A stretch of DNA of 64,000 bases from assembly GCA_934667625.1 (NCBI GenBank), contig CAKUMH010000003.1, forward strand, positions 90,138 through 154,137, given 5' to 3'. This DNA is from an uncultured Elusimicrobiales bacterium (GTDB taxonomy: Bacteria > Elusimicrobiota > Elusimicrobia > Elusimicrobiales > Elusimicrobiaceae). Under the pieces are notes generated by a model. The model saw only the letters and a list, made by a program, of their open reading frames with translations, was not told where the DNA came from and did no database searches. Made by a program: the position numbers and the translations under genes. The number at the start of each line of letters is the position of its first letter. Position 1 is the stretch's first letter. Below are positions 41,144 to 49,874 of this stretch, in pieces.

Positions 41144-42996
41144 TGCGCATCCTCCGCCAGCGCGGCCTCGCACTCTTCGTTTAAGCGCAGCCATTCTTCT
41201 TCCGCGTTTTTGAGTTGGTCGTTTAACAACGCCAGCTCTATGCTTTCATCTGCGGAATACTGGGCCACCAGTTGGTTTTCCAAGATGTGTTTGCGGGCAT
41301 TTAGTTTCTCTATTTTTTCGTCCAACGCGCGGATTTCTTTTTTAAGCGGCGCCACGCGCGCGCGGCGTTGGGCCGCGGCCTTGCGCTGGGCTTCCTTGGA
41401 CGTCATTTTATCGCTCGCCAAATCGTTGCGGTCGTTATTTTTTAAGAGCTGCGCCTTGTAATCTTCCAAATCTCCCGTAAAGGTTTGGCAAGTGCCGTGG
41501 CGCACAATCCACAGCGTATCGCAGGTGTATTCAATCACGTGCAGGTCGTGCGTGATTAGCACCACCGCGCCGCGGTATTCGTTGAGCGCCTCTAAGAGCG
41601 CCTGGCGGGACTGGATGTCCAAATGGTTGGTCGGTTCGTCCAAAATCAGCAGGTGCGGCGCGTCTTTGGTGATCAGCGCCAACAACAGACGGGACTTTTC
41701 TCCCCCCGACAGCTTGCCAATTTCCGTATCGCTCTTGGCTTTATTGAGCCCAAAGGCCCCCAGCTGCGCGCGGATTTGCGTCTCCGTGGCTAAAGGCATC
41801 ACGGCGGAAAGCTGCTCGTATGGCGTTTTTTCCACGTCCAATTCCTCGGTTTGGTGCTGGGAAAAATAGGCAATCTTCATTTTTTTGGCCACCGTCATTT
41901 TGCCGCTCATCAGCAGCAGCCGGTGGGACAAAATTTTGGCCAAGGTGGATTTGCCGTTCCCGTTGGCGCCCAAAAGGGCGATACGGTCGTCCGGCTCAAT
42001 GCGTAAGTTTAAATTTTCCAGCACGGGTTTGTCGTCGTAACCCGCCACGCCGTTTTCAATGGTGATGAGCGAATTTTGCAACCGCTCGGGGGACGGGAAC
42101 TCAAAATGAGCTTCCGGGTCCTTGGGGATAGGCGGCACGGTGCCCAGTTTTTCAATCATTTTAATGCGGCTTTGCGCCTGCTTGGCCTTGGTGGCCTTGT
42201 AGCGGAAACGGTCCACAAACGACTGCAAATGCGCCACCACACGCTCGTGCTTGGCGGCGGCCAGGCGCAGGCCTTCAATGGCGGCCGCGCGGGTGCGTTC
42301 GTACGTGTCGTAATTGCCGTTGTAAAGTTTTAGCTGGGCGTCCTCTACGTGGATAATTTTATCGCAGAGGCGGTTTAAAATATGGCGGTCGTGGCTGATG
42401 ATAAAAACCGTTTTATCCAGCCGCACCAAATAGTTTTCCAGCCACATGGCGGTTTCCAAATCCAGGTGGTTGGTCGGCTCGTCTAACAGCAGGCAGTTGG
42501 ACGGCGCATACAAACACGCCGCCACATTGGCGCGCACCTGCCACCCGCCGGAAAATTCTTTTAACGGGCGTTTGAAATCCTCGTTTAAAAACCCAAGCCC
42601 GCTCAAAATAGCGCTGGCCCGCGCCTCGGCGCTGTGCGCGCCCAAAAACTCCAGCTTGTCAAACACTTCGGCCATGCGCTCGCCGGTAATGGACGGATTT
42701 TCCAGCTCCTTTTGCAGGGCGGTAATTTCCTTATCGGCCGACAAGACATAATCCAAAAGTGCCACGGACGGGTCCGCAATGTCCTGCGCCACGGAAGCAA
42801 TTTTGGTGCCGCGGGAAATGTCTATCTTGCCGCCGTCGGGGGAGAACCTTCCCTCAATCAGTTTAAAAAGCGTACTCTTGCCGCACCCGTTCGGGCCGAC
42901 GAGGCCCACCTTCTGCCCGTCCTGAATCATGACGGAGGTGTCCTCAAACAGTGTACGCAAACCAAAGTGGAAGGAAAGGTCTTTAATATCTATCAT
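41140..42996 (-). CDS. ABC-F family ATPase
   Basis: 618 residues: two ABC ATPase domains without membrane segments. First Walker A GPNGCGKST, signature FSGGWQVR, Walker B LLLDEPTNHLD; linker (about 240-310, with RFRYKATKAKQAQSR) as in the P-site tRNA interaction motif; second Walker A GANGNGKST, signature LSGGEKSR, LLILDEPTNHLD. A C-terminal coiled coil (about 530-618, KKEIRALDEKIEKLNARK) resembles the Uup/YheS tail. ABC-F proteins act on the ribosome E-site. Coupled to the helicase gene downstream, which fits a translation role. Confidence 0.93.
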   Translation of the reverse strand: MIDIKDLSFHFGLRTLFEDTSVMIQDGQKVGLVGPNGCGKSTLFKLIEGRFSPDGGKIDISRGTKIASVAQDIADPSVALLDYVLSADKEITALQKELENPSITGERMAEVFDKLEFLGAHSAEARASAILSGLGFLNEDFKRPLKEFSGGWQVRANVAACLYAPSNCLLLDEPTNHLDLETAMWLENYLVRLDKTVFIISHDRHILNRLCDKIIHVEDAQLKLYNGNYDTYERTRAAAIEGLRLAAAKHERVVAHLQSFVDRFRYKATKAKQAQSRIKMIEKLGTVPPIPKDPEAHFEFPSPERLQNSLITIENGVAGYDDKPVLENLNLRIEPDDRIALLGANGNGKSTLAKILSHRLLLMSGKMTVAKKMKIAYFSQHQTEELDVEKTPYEQLSAVMPLATETQIRAQLGAFGLNKAKSDTEIGKLSGGEKSRLLLALITKDAPHLLILDEPTNHLDIQSRQALLEALNEYRGAVVLITHDLHVIEYTCDTLWIVRHGTCQTFTGDLEDYKAQLLKNNDRNDLASDKMTSKEAQRKAAAQRRARVAPLKKEIRALDEKIEKLNARKHILENQLVAQYSADESIELALLNDQLKNAEEEWLRLNEECEAALAEDAQ

Positions 42997-43004
42997 TAGT
43001 ATAT

Positions 43005-43010
43005 ATTTTA
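43005..43010 (-). promoter_or_regulatory. -10-like element eight bases before the ABC-F gene
   Basis: Minus strand TAAAAT, ATATACTA (alternative -10 TATACT), ATG at 42996; no Shine-Dalgarno. Confidence 0.45.
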
Positions 43011-43040
43011 CTATTTTTAGACGGCACCCACCCGAAAAAC

Positions 43041-43080
43041 AAAAATCCCCGGGGCATTTTTACCTCACCCCGGGGAAAAT
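43041..43080 (-). terminator. terminator after the Cys-rich pilin
   Basis: TCCCCGGGG and CCCCGGGGA around a 13-base loop, with T run on the minus strand. Confidence 0.75.
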
Positions 43081-43093
43081 AAATTAAACCGTC

Positions 43094-44254
43094 TTACCAA
43101 GATGTGATAGACGCAAAACCGCTGTCCACGTTACAGCTGCCATTCTTACCCGTCGTTCCGCAAGTAGCATACTTAATTACATACATCTGCCTACATCCAT
43201 CAGGCACCCCGTTGCTATATGAAGTCACACAGGTATGGCATTTTACGGCGCCAACATCGGCGCTAACATATTTGAAACCTTCTTCACACTTGTCACACTC
43301 CGCCCCGAACTCACACGGAGCGCGGCGGTACCCGGCTTCCCACAACCAAGAGCCTCCAGTGAGATCAGGCTCGCAGTTCTGGAATTTCAGGTTTTCGGTT
43401 CCGCTGTTACACGTCAGCTTTCCACCACAGCTGGCCCCCTCCGTCACTGTTGTAGTTTTCTGCGGCGTACCCACCTGGCTGGCCTTAAACAAGCACTTTT
43501 TGGTTTCTTTTTGGGAATCTCTTTCGCACGGATCCACCGCCAAATTATACTCGCACGTCACCGAGTTCCAGGTGGTTATCTTCTTCTTTTTCGTGCCATC
43601 CGCACAAGTGACCCATTCCCAGATATTCGGTTGTAGGAAACAATCGGTATCATCCAAACATTCACTAGCAGTCTTGGAACACTCCCCCAATTGGTTCGTC
43701 CATGCGCCGTTTACGCACAATTGGGTCGTCTGCGTGCCGCAACCATTACAACTTTGGCTGCCTTGCGTGGCGCCGTCCACACACTCAGACGGCTCCTGCG
43801 CCCCGTCCCCGGCACACTCCGTGCCGTCCTGATAGTCCGCGCGCGCCTGCAGCTGCTCACAGGTGGGATAATCTTTATTTAAATTAGCGCACTGCTGGGC
43901 CGATTTGCAGCACAACCGCCCGTCCCTGTAAGACGGCATCTGCAACGTGTAGCCGTATTTTCCCGTGCTCCATGCTTCCATACCGGTCTTTGTTAGGGTG
44001 TAGTTGAAATTTTTGGTAGTTAACGAGGCGAGGTGGACGGCATCTTTGTCCGTTGTATAGTTTTTATCCAGTGCGCAGCGGCGTTCTTGCTCGGTTCGCA
44101 CGGCGGCCATCATTTCTTCCGCCTCGGTGGTTTTGCGTGTTTCCATCACTTTGTTGAATTTCGGCAGCACAATGGCGGCCAGCACGCCAATGACAATGAC
44201 CACAACCAAAAGCTCTGTTAGGGTAAAAGCTTTCTTTTTTTTCGTTTGTTTCAT
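43094..44254 (-). CDS. large Cys-rich pilin-like protein
   Basis: 386 residues, more than twice the size of the other pilins here. Leader MKQTKKKKA|FTLTELL with Ala rather than Gly before the cut, Glu5, helix ending AIVLPKFNKVMETR. Residues to about 110 form an ordinary pilin core (FNYTLTKTGMEAWSTGKYGYTLQMP). The remaining 270 or so residues hold most of 28 Cys, with patterns such as CCKSAQQC, CNGCGTQTTQLC, CDKC and CHTC, and a recurring Cys-Gly/Asp-Gly-Thr style. It looks like a pilin stem carrying a long disulfide-rich head, fitting an adhesin or tip subunit. That is inference. Its own terminator follows. Confidence 0.85.
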   Translation of the reverse strand: MKQTKKKKAFTLTELLVVVIVIGVLAAIVLPKFNKVMETRKTTEAEEMMAAVRTEQERRCALDKNYTTDKDAVHLASLTTKNFNYTLTKTGMEAWSTGKYGYTLQMPSYRDGRLCCKSAQQCANLNKDYPTCEQLQARADYQDGTECAGDGAQEPSECVDGATQGSQSCNGCGTQTTQLCVNGAWTNQLGECSKTASECLDDTDCFLQPNIWEWVTCADGTKKKKITTWNSVTCEYNLAVDPCERDSQKETKKCLFKASQVGTPQKTTTVTEGASCGGKLTCNSGTENLKFQNCEPDLTGGSWLWEAGYRRAPCEFGAECDKCEEGFKYVSADVGAVKCHTCVTSYSNGVPDGCRQMYVIKYATCGTTGKNGSCNVDSGFASITSW

Positions 44255-44372
44255 AAAGGGGCCCTCCCTAAAAAATAGTATAACTAGATTATTTAAAAAA
44301 ATCCAGCGGATTTTTTAAGACGGCAGCCGCACCCTTTTCTGTTTGGCCAAAAAACCCTTTCCCTCTGTAAAA

Positions 44373-44399
44373 TTGACATTCCCCCAAATTTGATAAAAT
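44373..44399 (+). promoter_or_regulatory. possible promoter of the FtsA-like gene
   Basis: TTGACA at 44373-44378 and TAAAAT at 44394-44399 with a short 15-base spacer. Confidence 0.4.
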
Positions 44400-44416
44400 G
44401 TGTAAAAGGATTTTAT

Positions 44417-45571
44417 ATGAACCGCAACCTTTTATCACTTGATTTCTATGGCGGAGAAATCTCCGCCGCACTGGCCGCCCTGGACGAGGAAACCAACACG
44501 CTGCGCATCCGCCACGTGCTGCGCCGCCCCAGCAAGGCTTTTTGCGGGGCGTTCGTGCGGGATATGCAGGGCGCGCAGGAGGAATTAACCAAGGTTTTTG
44601 CGGAAGTGTCCGAATATGTAACCGCCAATCCGTCCGTTGTGGTGGGGTTACGGGGGCAGTTTCTCTCGTTCAAGCGTGCCAGCGGTTTTAAATCCGTAGA
44701 CACCAAAAACCGTATCATCGGCGAGCGGGAAATTGAAGAAGCCACCCAAAACTCCGTACCTTTTAACCTAAGCGACACGCTGGAAGTGGTGGACATTCTT
44801 CCCCAATCCTATACCATAGACGGCAACGTCGGCATCAAACGTCCCAAGGGCATGGCAGGGTTTACGCTGGAGGTGGAAACTTTCCTCTCCTATGCCATGG
44901 TCACCCATTTAAACAATTTAAACAACGTCCTATCCGCCTGCGAATGTAACGAATACCAAGTGCTCCCCACCGCCGTGGCGTTGGGTGAAAGCCTGGTCTT
45001 GCCGGAAGAAAAACAGGCCGGCACCCTGCTCGTGGACGTAGGGGCGGAAGGCACATCGGCCCTGATGTATCACAAGGGGTCGCTTATGGAAGCGTGGGAA
45101 CTGCCCTTTGGGCTTAACCTGCGCGCCGAGGCTGTGGCGGACCTGCTGCAAAACGATGTGCAAACCGCGCGCGAAGTCCTGCGGGACTACACGCCCGGGA
45201 CAGACGAAATTATGGACGACGTGCTGGAGGACGCAGACCAAAAACTGCTCAGCAAGATTAAAAAAGAACTCCTGCAGTCTCTTATCTACCTAAAATACCC
45301 CTCTGCCCAACTGGTGCTGTGCGGGGCCGGGGCGGACAAAACTTTCCTAAAGGCGGCCAAAAAGGTGTTTGGCGCGCGCAAGGCACGTTTGGCCGCGTTT
45401 GACAACCTGATTGCGGACTGCCCCGCCGAACAACCGGTGTATTGCGGCGCGGTGGCACTCCTGCGTCATGCGTTGGAGCGGGAGCAAAACCAGGTAGGGG
45501 TTTCCAAGGCCAAGGAACCGGGCCTGTTGGACGGGCTATTGAGCAAACTGGGTTTCGGCCAATTATTTTAA
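44417..45571 (+). CDS. ftsA: FtsA-like actin-fold protein
   Basis: 384 residues, somewhat short for FtsA (about 420). Actin-like ATPase fold with an SHS2-type 1C insert near 75-160. The FtsA-like segments are MQGAQEELTKVF, VVGLRGQFLSFKRASG, LPQSYTIDGNVGIKRPKGMAGFTLEVE, the phosphate-2 loop LLVDVGAEGTSAL and LVLCGAGADKTFL. The C-terminus LLDGLLSKLGFGQLF could be the amphipathic membrane-targeting helix. FtsA tethers FtsZ to the membrane in division. No ftsZ or ftsQ is adjacent, and a PilM-like role near pilins cannot be excluded, though the insert matches FtsA better. AAAAGGA precedes the ATG. Confidence 0.72.
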   Translation: MNRNLLSLDFYGGEISAALAALDEETNTLRIRHVLRRPSKAFCGAFVRDMQGAQEELTKVFAEVSEYVTANPSVVVGLRGQFLSFKRASGFKSVDTKNRIIGEREIEEATQNSVPFNLSDTLEVVDILPQSYTIDGNVGIKRPKGMAGFTLEVETFLSYAMVTHLNNLNNVLSACECNEYQVLPTAVALGESLVLPEEKQAGTLLVDVGAEGTSALMYHKGSLMEAWELPFGLNLRAEAVADLLQNDVQTAREVLRDYTPGTDEIMDDVLEDADQKLLSKIKKELLQSLIYLKYPSAQLVLCGAGADKTFLKAAKKVFGARKARLAAFDNLIADCPAEQPVYCGAVALLRHALEREQNQVGVSKAKEPGLLDGLLSKLGFGQLF

Positions 45572-45584
45572 ACGATATAGCGAC

Positions 45585-45617
45585 AAAAAACCGGACCTTA
45601 CAAGTCCGGTTTTTTTA
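45585..45617 (+). terminator. bidirectional terminator after the FtsA-like gene
   Basis: AAAAAACCGGAC, CTTACAA, GTCCGGTTTTTTT; also serves the convergent pilin at 45652. Confidence 0.85.
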
Positions 45618-45651
45618 TCCCTGCCCAAAATACAGTTTTGTGCTAGCCCAG

Positions 45652-46197
45652 CTAAAAGTTGCAGTGGTAATATGCATTCTCGCCACTTCCACCGGTTTTC
45701 ATAGCAGCACCCTGGCATAACGATTTACACACATTCGTCGTTGCGGCTTTCTTTTTGTAAAAGGCCACGCATTTCGCTTTATCCGGCGTCAGCCAAGAGG
45801 TACGCAAACCACCGTGCTCCGGCATTACCTGGTACTGCATATAGGGGGCTGAATCCGAACCCGGCATATTTAACTGTCCATACACAAGGCCTAACGCATT
45901 AATATAATACGAAGGTTTCCCCGGGCCATAGCTCATGTATTGGTCCCCATCGGAATCCACTTTTATTGTACCGCCCGGTGGCAGACTAATATCCAGCGCC
46001 TCCCAGTCGTCCGTGTACTGTCCGTTTGCCATATAATAGACGTTTAGCGCCTGCTTAATTGCCTGGGTAACGTCCATTAAGGTGGAATAACGAGCCTTTT
46101 CTATCGCTTTTTCGTACTGCGGCAAAGCTACCGCCGCCAAGATGCCGATAATCAGCACCACTACCAATAATTCAATCAACGTAAACCCTTTTTTCAT
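45652..46197 (-). CDS. type IV pilin-like protein
   Basis: 181 residues, leader [11 protein letters not shown] with Glu5, helix ending ALPQYEKAIEKARYSTL, then the shared motif NGQYTDDWEALDISLPPGG and the C-terminal CVAFYKKKAATTNVCKSLC. A third Cys near the end (YHCNF) is unusual among the paralogues in the window. GAGGAAATT precedes the ATG. It stands alone between the FtsA-like gene and typA. Confidence 0.93.
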   Translation of the reverse strand: MKKGFTLIELLVVVLIIGILAAVALPQYEKAIEKARYSTLMDVTQAIKQALNVYYMANGQYTDDWEALDISLPPGGTIKVDSDGDQYMSYGPGKPSYYINALGLVYGQLNMPGSDSAPYMQYQVMPEHGGLRTSWLTPDKAKCVAFYKKKAATTNVCKSLCQGAAMKTGGSGENAYYHCNF

Positions 46198-46256
46198 AAT
46201 TTCCTCCTCTTTGTATTAGTATACCCGAAAGGGGCATAAAAACAAGTAGCATTCAC

Positions 46257-46288
46257 AAAAAAACCACGCTGTAAAAACAGCGTGGCGC
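46257..46288 (-). terminator. terminator after typA
   Basis: Minus strand CCACGCTGT, TTTT, ACAGCGTGG and T7. Confidence 0.85.
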
Positions 46289-46327
46289 TGGTAAAGTTTA
46301 ATCTTGGCCGAAACCGTGTGGAAGGGC

Positions 46328-48169
46328 TTACGCCTCTTCTTCCATTTCGGCGGCGCGTTCCGTGCGTTTGCGCAGTAAGTGGGAAAGAATTTTCTTTCTC
46401 AGGCGCAAGGATTGGGGCGTAATTTCCACCAATTCGTCCGGCGCAATATATTCCACGGCCTGTTCCAAGCTCATCACGCGCGGCGGAGTCAGCACATAAG
46501 ATTCGTCACTTGCTTTGCTGCGCATGTTGCTCAAATGTTTGGCCTTGCAGGGGTTGACCACCAGGTCGTTATTGCGCGCGTTTTGGCCCACAATTTCGCC
46601 CGCGTACACTTTTACGCCCGGGCCTAAAAACAGTTCGCCGTTATCTTCCAGCGCATACAGGGCGTAGGGAGTGGTTTCGCCGTCCTCTTTGGCAATCAGC
46701 ACGCCGTTGCGGCGCAAATCGGGCAGGTTTACTTTGGGGAAGTACCCCTTAAAGCTGTGGTGCATAATGCCCGTGCCGCGGGTGTTGGTTAAAAGTTCGT
46801 TTTTAAAGCCGATCAGCGCGCGCGACGGAATTAAATACTCCAGGCGCAGGCGGTCCTCGCCTTCCGCCACCATGTTTTCCAGCTTGGCGGCGCGCGTACC
46901 CAGCAAGGTGAAAACGGCGCCTTGGTACTCGCTCTTAATGTCCAAAATCAAGTATTCCATCGGCTCTAAAATCTGTCCGTTTTCCTCTTTGTAAATCACT
47001 TCGGGGGACGAGACGGCCAGCTCAAAACCCTCGCGGCGCATATTTTCAATTAAAACCGTCAAGTGCAGTTCGCCGCGGCCGTACACTTTAAATTTGCCTT
47101 CGCCTTCCAGCTGTTCCACCTTCAGGCCGACGTTGGTCTGCGCTTCTTTTTCCAAGCGGTTTTTTAAGTGGCGGCTGGTAACAAACTTGCCTTCCCTGCC
47201 CGAAAACGGGCTGTCGTTTACCATAAAGTCCATAGACATCGTCGGCGCGTCAATGGTAAGCGGCGGCAGCGGTTTTAGCGCATCGGGGCGGCAGATGGTA
47301 TCGCCCACGTCCACGCCTTCCAACCCGGCGATAGAAACAATATCGCCCGCGGTGGCACTTTCCACCTCGGCTTTGCCCAGGCCGACGAAGCGTTCAATCT
47401 TGGCGGCCTTGGCGTTGGTGGTGGAGCCGTCCGGGTGGATAAGGGTGACCGGCTGGCCCTTGCTGATGTTGCCCGCCAAAATGCGGCCAATGCCGACGTG
47501 GCCCAAAAAATTGTTGTAGTCCAGCATGGTAACCTGCATTTGCAGGGGTGCGTCCGGCAATGCTTCGGGCGCGGGCACGTGGGACAAAATCGTATCCAAA
47601 ATAGGCGCAATATCTTTGCCCTTTTCTTCCATTTTCAAACTGGCCCAGCCGGCGCGGCCGGAGGCGTAAATAATCGGAAAGTCCAGCTGTTCGTCCGTCG
47701 CGCCCAGCTCCATAAAGAGGTTGAACACTTCGTCCACCACTTCGCTGGGGCGGACGTGTTCGCGGTCCATTTTGTTGATGACCACAATCGGTTTTAAACC
47801 CAAAGAAAGCGCTTTGCGCAGCACAAAGCGGGTTTGGGGCATGGGGCCTTCCACAGCGTCCACCATTAAGATAGCGCCGTCCACCATGCGCAATACGCGC
47901 TCCACCTCACTGCCGAAATCGGCGTGGCCGGGAGTGTCTACAATGTTAATGGTATGGCCTTTGTAACCGATAGAAGTGCACTTGGCCAAAATCGTAATGC
48001 CGCGCTCTCTTTCAAGCGGGTTAGAGTCTAAAACGGTATCTTGGGCTTGGTCTTCTTTTACTTTAAATTCTCCGGCAAATTTCAGCAGGGAATCTACTAC
48101 AGTGGTCTTGCCGTGGTCAACGTGGGCGATAATGGCTACGTTGCGTACGTCCTCGCGGGTGTTATTCAT
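46328..48169 (-). CDS. typA: ribosome-associated GTPase TypA/BipA
   Basis: 613 residues, normal length. A translational GTPase of the EF-G type that acts in ribosome assembly and stress adaptation. G1 AHVDHGKTT, DTPGHADFG, NKMD; then domain II, and the family-specific C-terminal domain with LTNTRGTGIMHHSFKGY and GERxR-like EDRLRLEYLIPSRALIGF. No strong Shine-Dalgarno was identified before the ATG at 48169. Confidence 0.96.
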   Translation of the reverse strand: MNNTREDVRNVAIIAHVDHGKTTVVDSLLKFAGEFKVKEDQAQDTVLDSNPLERERGITILAKCTSIGYKGHTINIVDTPGHADFGSEVERVLRMVDGAILMVDAVEGPMPQTRFVLRKALSLGLKPIVVINKMDREHVRPSEVVDEVFNLFMELGATDEQLDFPIIYASGRAGWASLKMEEKGKDIAPILDTILSHVPAPEALPDAPLQMQVTMLDYNNFLGHVGIGRILAGNISKGQPVTLIHPDGSTTNAKAAKIERFVGLGKAEVESATAGDIVSIAGLEGVDVGDTICRPDALKPLPPLTIDAPTMSMDFMVNDSPFSGREGKFVTSRHLKNRLEKEAQTNVGLKVEQLEGEGKFKVYGRGELHLTVLIENMRREGFELAVSSPEVIYKEENGQILEPMEYLILDIKSEYQGAVFTLLGTRAAKLENMVAEGEDRLRLEYLIPSRALIGFKNELLTNTRGTGIMHHSFKGYFPKVNLPDLRRNGVLIAKEDGETTPYALYALEDNGELFLGPGVKVYAGEIVGQNARNNDLVVNPCKAKHLSNMRSKASDESYVLTPPRVMSLEQAVEYIAPDELVEITPQSLRLRKKILSHLLRKRTERAAEMEEEA

Positions 48170-48236
48170 ATATGTTTAAGCAGTCCTAAAATTAAGATAT
48201 ATATATTTTAGTATTTAAGGGAGCGTTTCTACAAGC

Positions 48237-48270
48237 GAAAAAGGACAGGCGTTTTTTGCCCGTCCTTTTA
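48237..48270 (-). terminator. terminator after era
   Basis: Minus strand AAAGGACGGGC and GCCTGTCCTTT with a G-T pair, then T run. Confidence 0.75.
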
Positions 48271-48303
48271 TAAATTTTTTACGTCACCCAAAAACAGCAG
48301 CCG

Positions 48304-49221
48304 TCAGTTCATTTTTTCGTCGCGCACGATGTAGCCAAAGGTTTCCAGCGCCTGCGTATCGTTGCGCCAATTGGGCGACACCACCACGTTAAGTTCCAAG
48401 CGGTACGGCCGCCCCAAAAACTGCTCAATGCGCTTTTGGGCGCGTTTTCGCAGTTCGCCGATGGCTTTGCCGCCTTTGCCGATGACAATGGGCTTTTGGC
48501 TTTCGCGTTCCACATGAATAATGGCGCGGATGAAATTTTTGTCGCCTAAATCTTCGGTAAATTTTTCAATTTCCACAAAGCTGCTGTAGGGAATTTCTTT
48601 TTGGTACTGCTCAAAAATCTGCTCGCGGATAAATTCCGCCGCATAAAAGCGTTCCCAGCGGTCGGTCCACTGGCCGGGCGGGAAATACGCCGGGCTTTGC
48701 GGCATGGCGGCAATCACCTGCGTTTTTAACGCGTCCGTGCCTACGCCCTTCGCGGCCGAAATGCGAAACGTCCGCTCAATTTTCAGCTCCGCCTTCACGC
48801 GTGCTTCCAGCGCGGCCAGCACGGCGGTATCTTGGACTAAATCAATTTTATTTAACACCAAAAAAATGGGACAATAAATGTTTTTTAATTTTTCCACCAA
48901 AGGCGCATTCAGCGCATAATCGGCCGACGCATCCACCAAAAAAAGCACCAGGTCTGCGTCCTCTTTCACGGCGCGGTCAATACACCCCACCATGGTTTGC
49001 TGAAGTTTGTATTGCGCTTTTAAAAAGCCGGGCGTGTCCACAAACACTACCTGATAGTTTTCCCCCTCGGCAATTGCCAAAATGTTTTGGCGCGTGGTTT
49101 GGGGTTTGTTGGTAACGGGGGACAAAAGCCCGCCCGCCAGATTATTAAGCAGGGTGGATTTGCCCGCGTTGGGCAGGCCGGTCAATACGGCAAAACCGCT
49201 TTTGAAGTTTTTATCGTCCAT
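48304..49221 (-). CDS. era: GTPase Era
   Basis: 305 residues. Era binds the 3' end of 16S rRNA and checks 30S assembly. G1 GLPNAGKST, DTPGF, NKID (VLNKIDLV), and a C-terminal KH domain with KPIVIGKGGKAIGELRKRAQKRIEQFLG. The length matches the family. The ATG at 49221 lacks a Shine-Dalgarno and has TACAAT six bases upstream. It probably forms a single-gene transcript. Confidence 0.96.
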   Translation of the reverse strand: MDDKNFKSGFAVLTGLPNAGKSTLLNNLAGGLLSPVTNKPQTTRQNILAIAEGENYQVVFVDTPGFLKAQYKLQQTMVGCIDRAVKEDADLVLFLVDASADYALNAPLVEKLKNIYCPIFLVLNKIDLVQDTAVLAALEARVKAELKIERTFRISAAKGVGTDALKTQVIAAMPQSPAYFPPGQWTDRWERFYAAEFIREQIFEQYQKEIPYSSFVEIEKFTEDLGDKNFIRAIIHVERESQKPIVIGKGGKAIGELRKRAQKRIEQFLGRPYRLELNVVVSPNWRNDTQALETFGYIVRDEKMN

Positions 49222-49227
49222 AAGTGT

Positions 49228-49233
49228 ATTGTA
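49228..49233 (-). promoter_or_regulatory. -10-like element six bases before era
   Basis: Minus strand TACAAT, ACACTT, ATG. Confidence 0.55.
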
Positions 49234-49254
49234 CTTATTTTTGGTACTGTTGGG

Positions 49255-49764
49255 CTAGTCGGTTATATAGCTGGCCAAAATTTCGCCGAAATAAAATACG
49301 TGGAAGTCCTCCGGCTCCTTGTGGTACCACAATTCGTTGAGCGCTTTGTTGAGGTTTTTTTCGCCCATCAGGCGGGCATACACCACCTTGCACTCAAAAT
49401 GCATGCCGGGGATGTCCAGCACCGGCGTGGCGATTTGCTGTCCTTTCAGCGTTTTTAAACCGCAGGCGGCCAGCTTGTCTTTGTCCCGGCCGGATTCGCT
49501 GCCGCACACCGCCACGGCCTTGGGCTGCGCCGCGTACGGAATGGTGACGGTAAACTCACGCGATTTTTCAATCAGTTTATACGTAAAGCGGTTCTGGCGC
49601 ACCATGACGCTAAACACCGGCAGGCGCCATTGTATGCCGATTCCCCCCCACCCGATGACCATGGAATTGATTTTATTGCCCGACTTGGTTGTCAAAAAAG
49701 CGGCCTTGGACAAAATGTCCAAATTCTTCTCTGCGTTAAAATTATACGGCACTTGTTTCTTCAT
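49255..49764 (-). CDS. flavin reductase-domain protein
   Basis: 169 residues with the flavin reductase/FMN-binding split-barrel pattern: AAFLTTKSGNKINSMVIGWGGIGIQWRLP, VFSVMVRQNRFTYKLIEKSREFTVTIP and LDIPGMHFECKVV. Members bind FMN noncovalently and reduce flavins with NAD(P)H or act as FMN-binding electron carriers, often in anaerobes. A partner is not evident nearby. AAGGGGGA precedes the ATG (spacing about 6). Confidence 0.82.
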   Translation of the reverse strand: MKKQVPYNFNAEKNLDILSKAAFLTTKSGNKINSMVIGWGGIGIQWRLPVFSVMVRQNRFTYKLIEKSREFTVTIPYAAQPKAVAVCGSESGRDKDKLAACGLKTLKGQQIATPVLDIPGMHFECKVVYARLMGEKNLNKALNELWYHKEPEDFHVFYFGEILASYITD

Positions 49765-49831
49765 ACACGTCCCCCTTTTTTATAGTATACGCTCCTGCTT
49801 GCCTAAGAACAAGTGCCAAATAGGATTAGAC

Positions 49832-49871
49832 AAAAATCCCCGCTATACAAAACCGGCGGGGAAAATTTTTT
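49832..49871 (-). terminator. terminator after trxB
   Basis: Minus strand CCCCGCCGG and GCGGGGA form the stem, followed by T5; imperfect but in the right place. Confidence 0.65.
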
Positions 49872-49874
49872 CTC

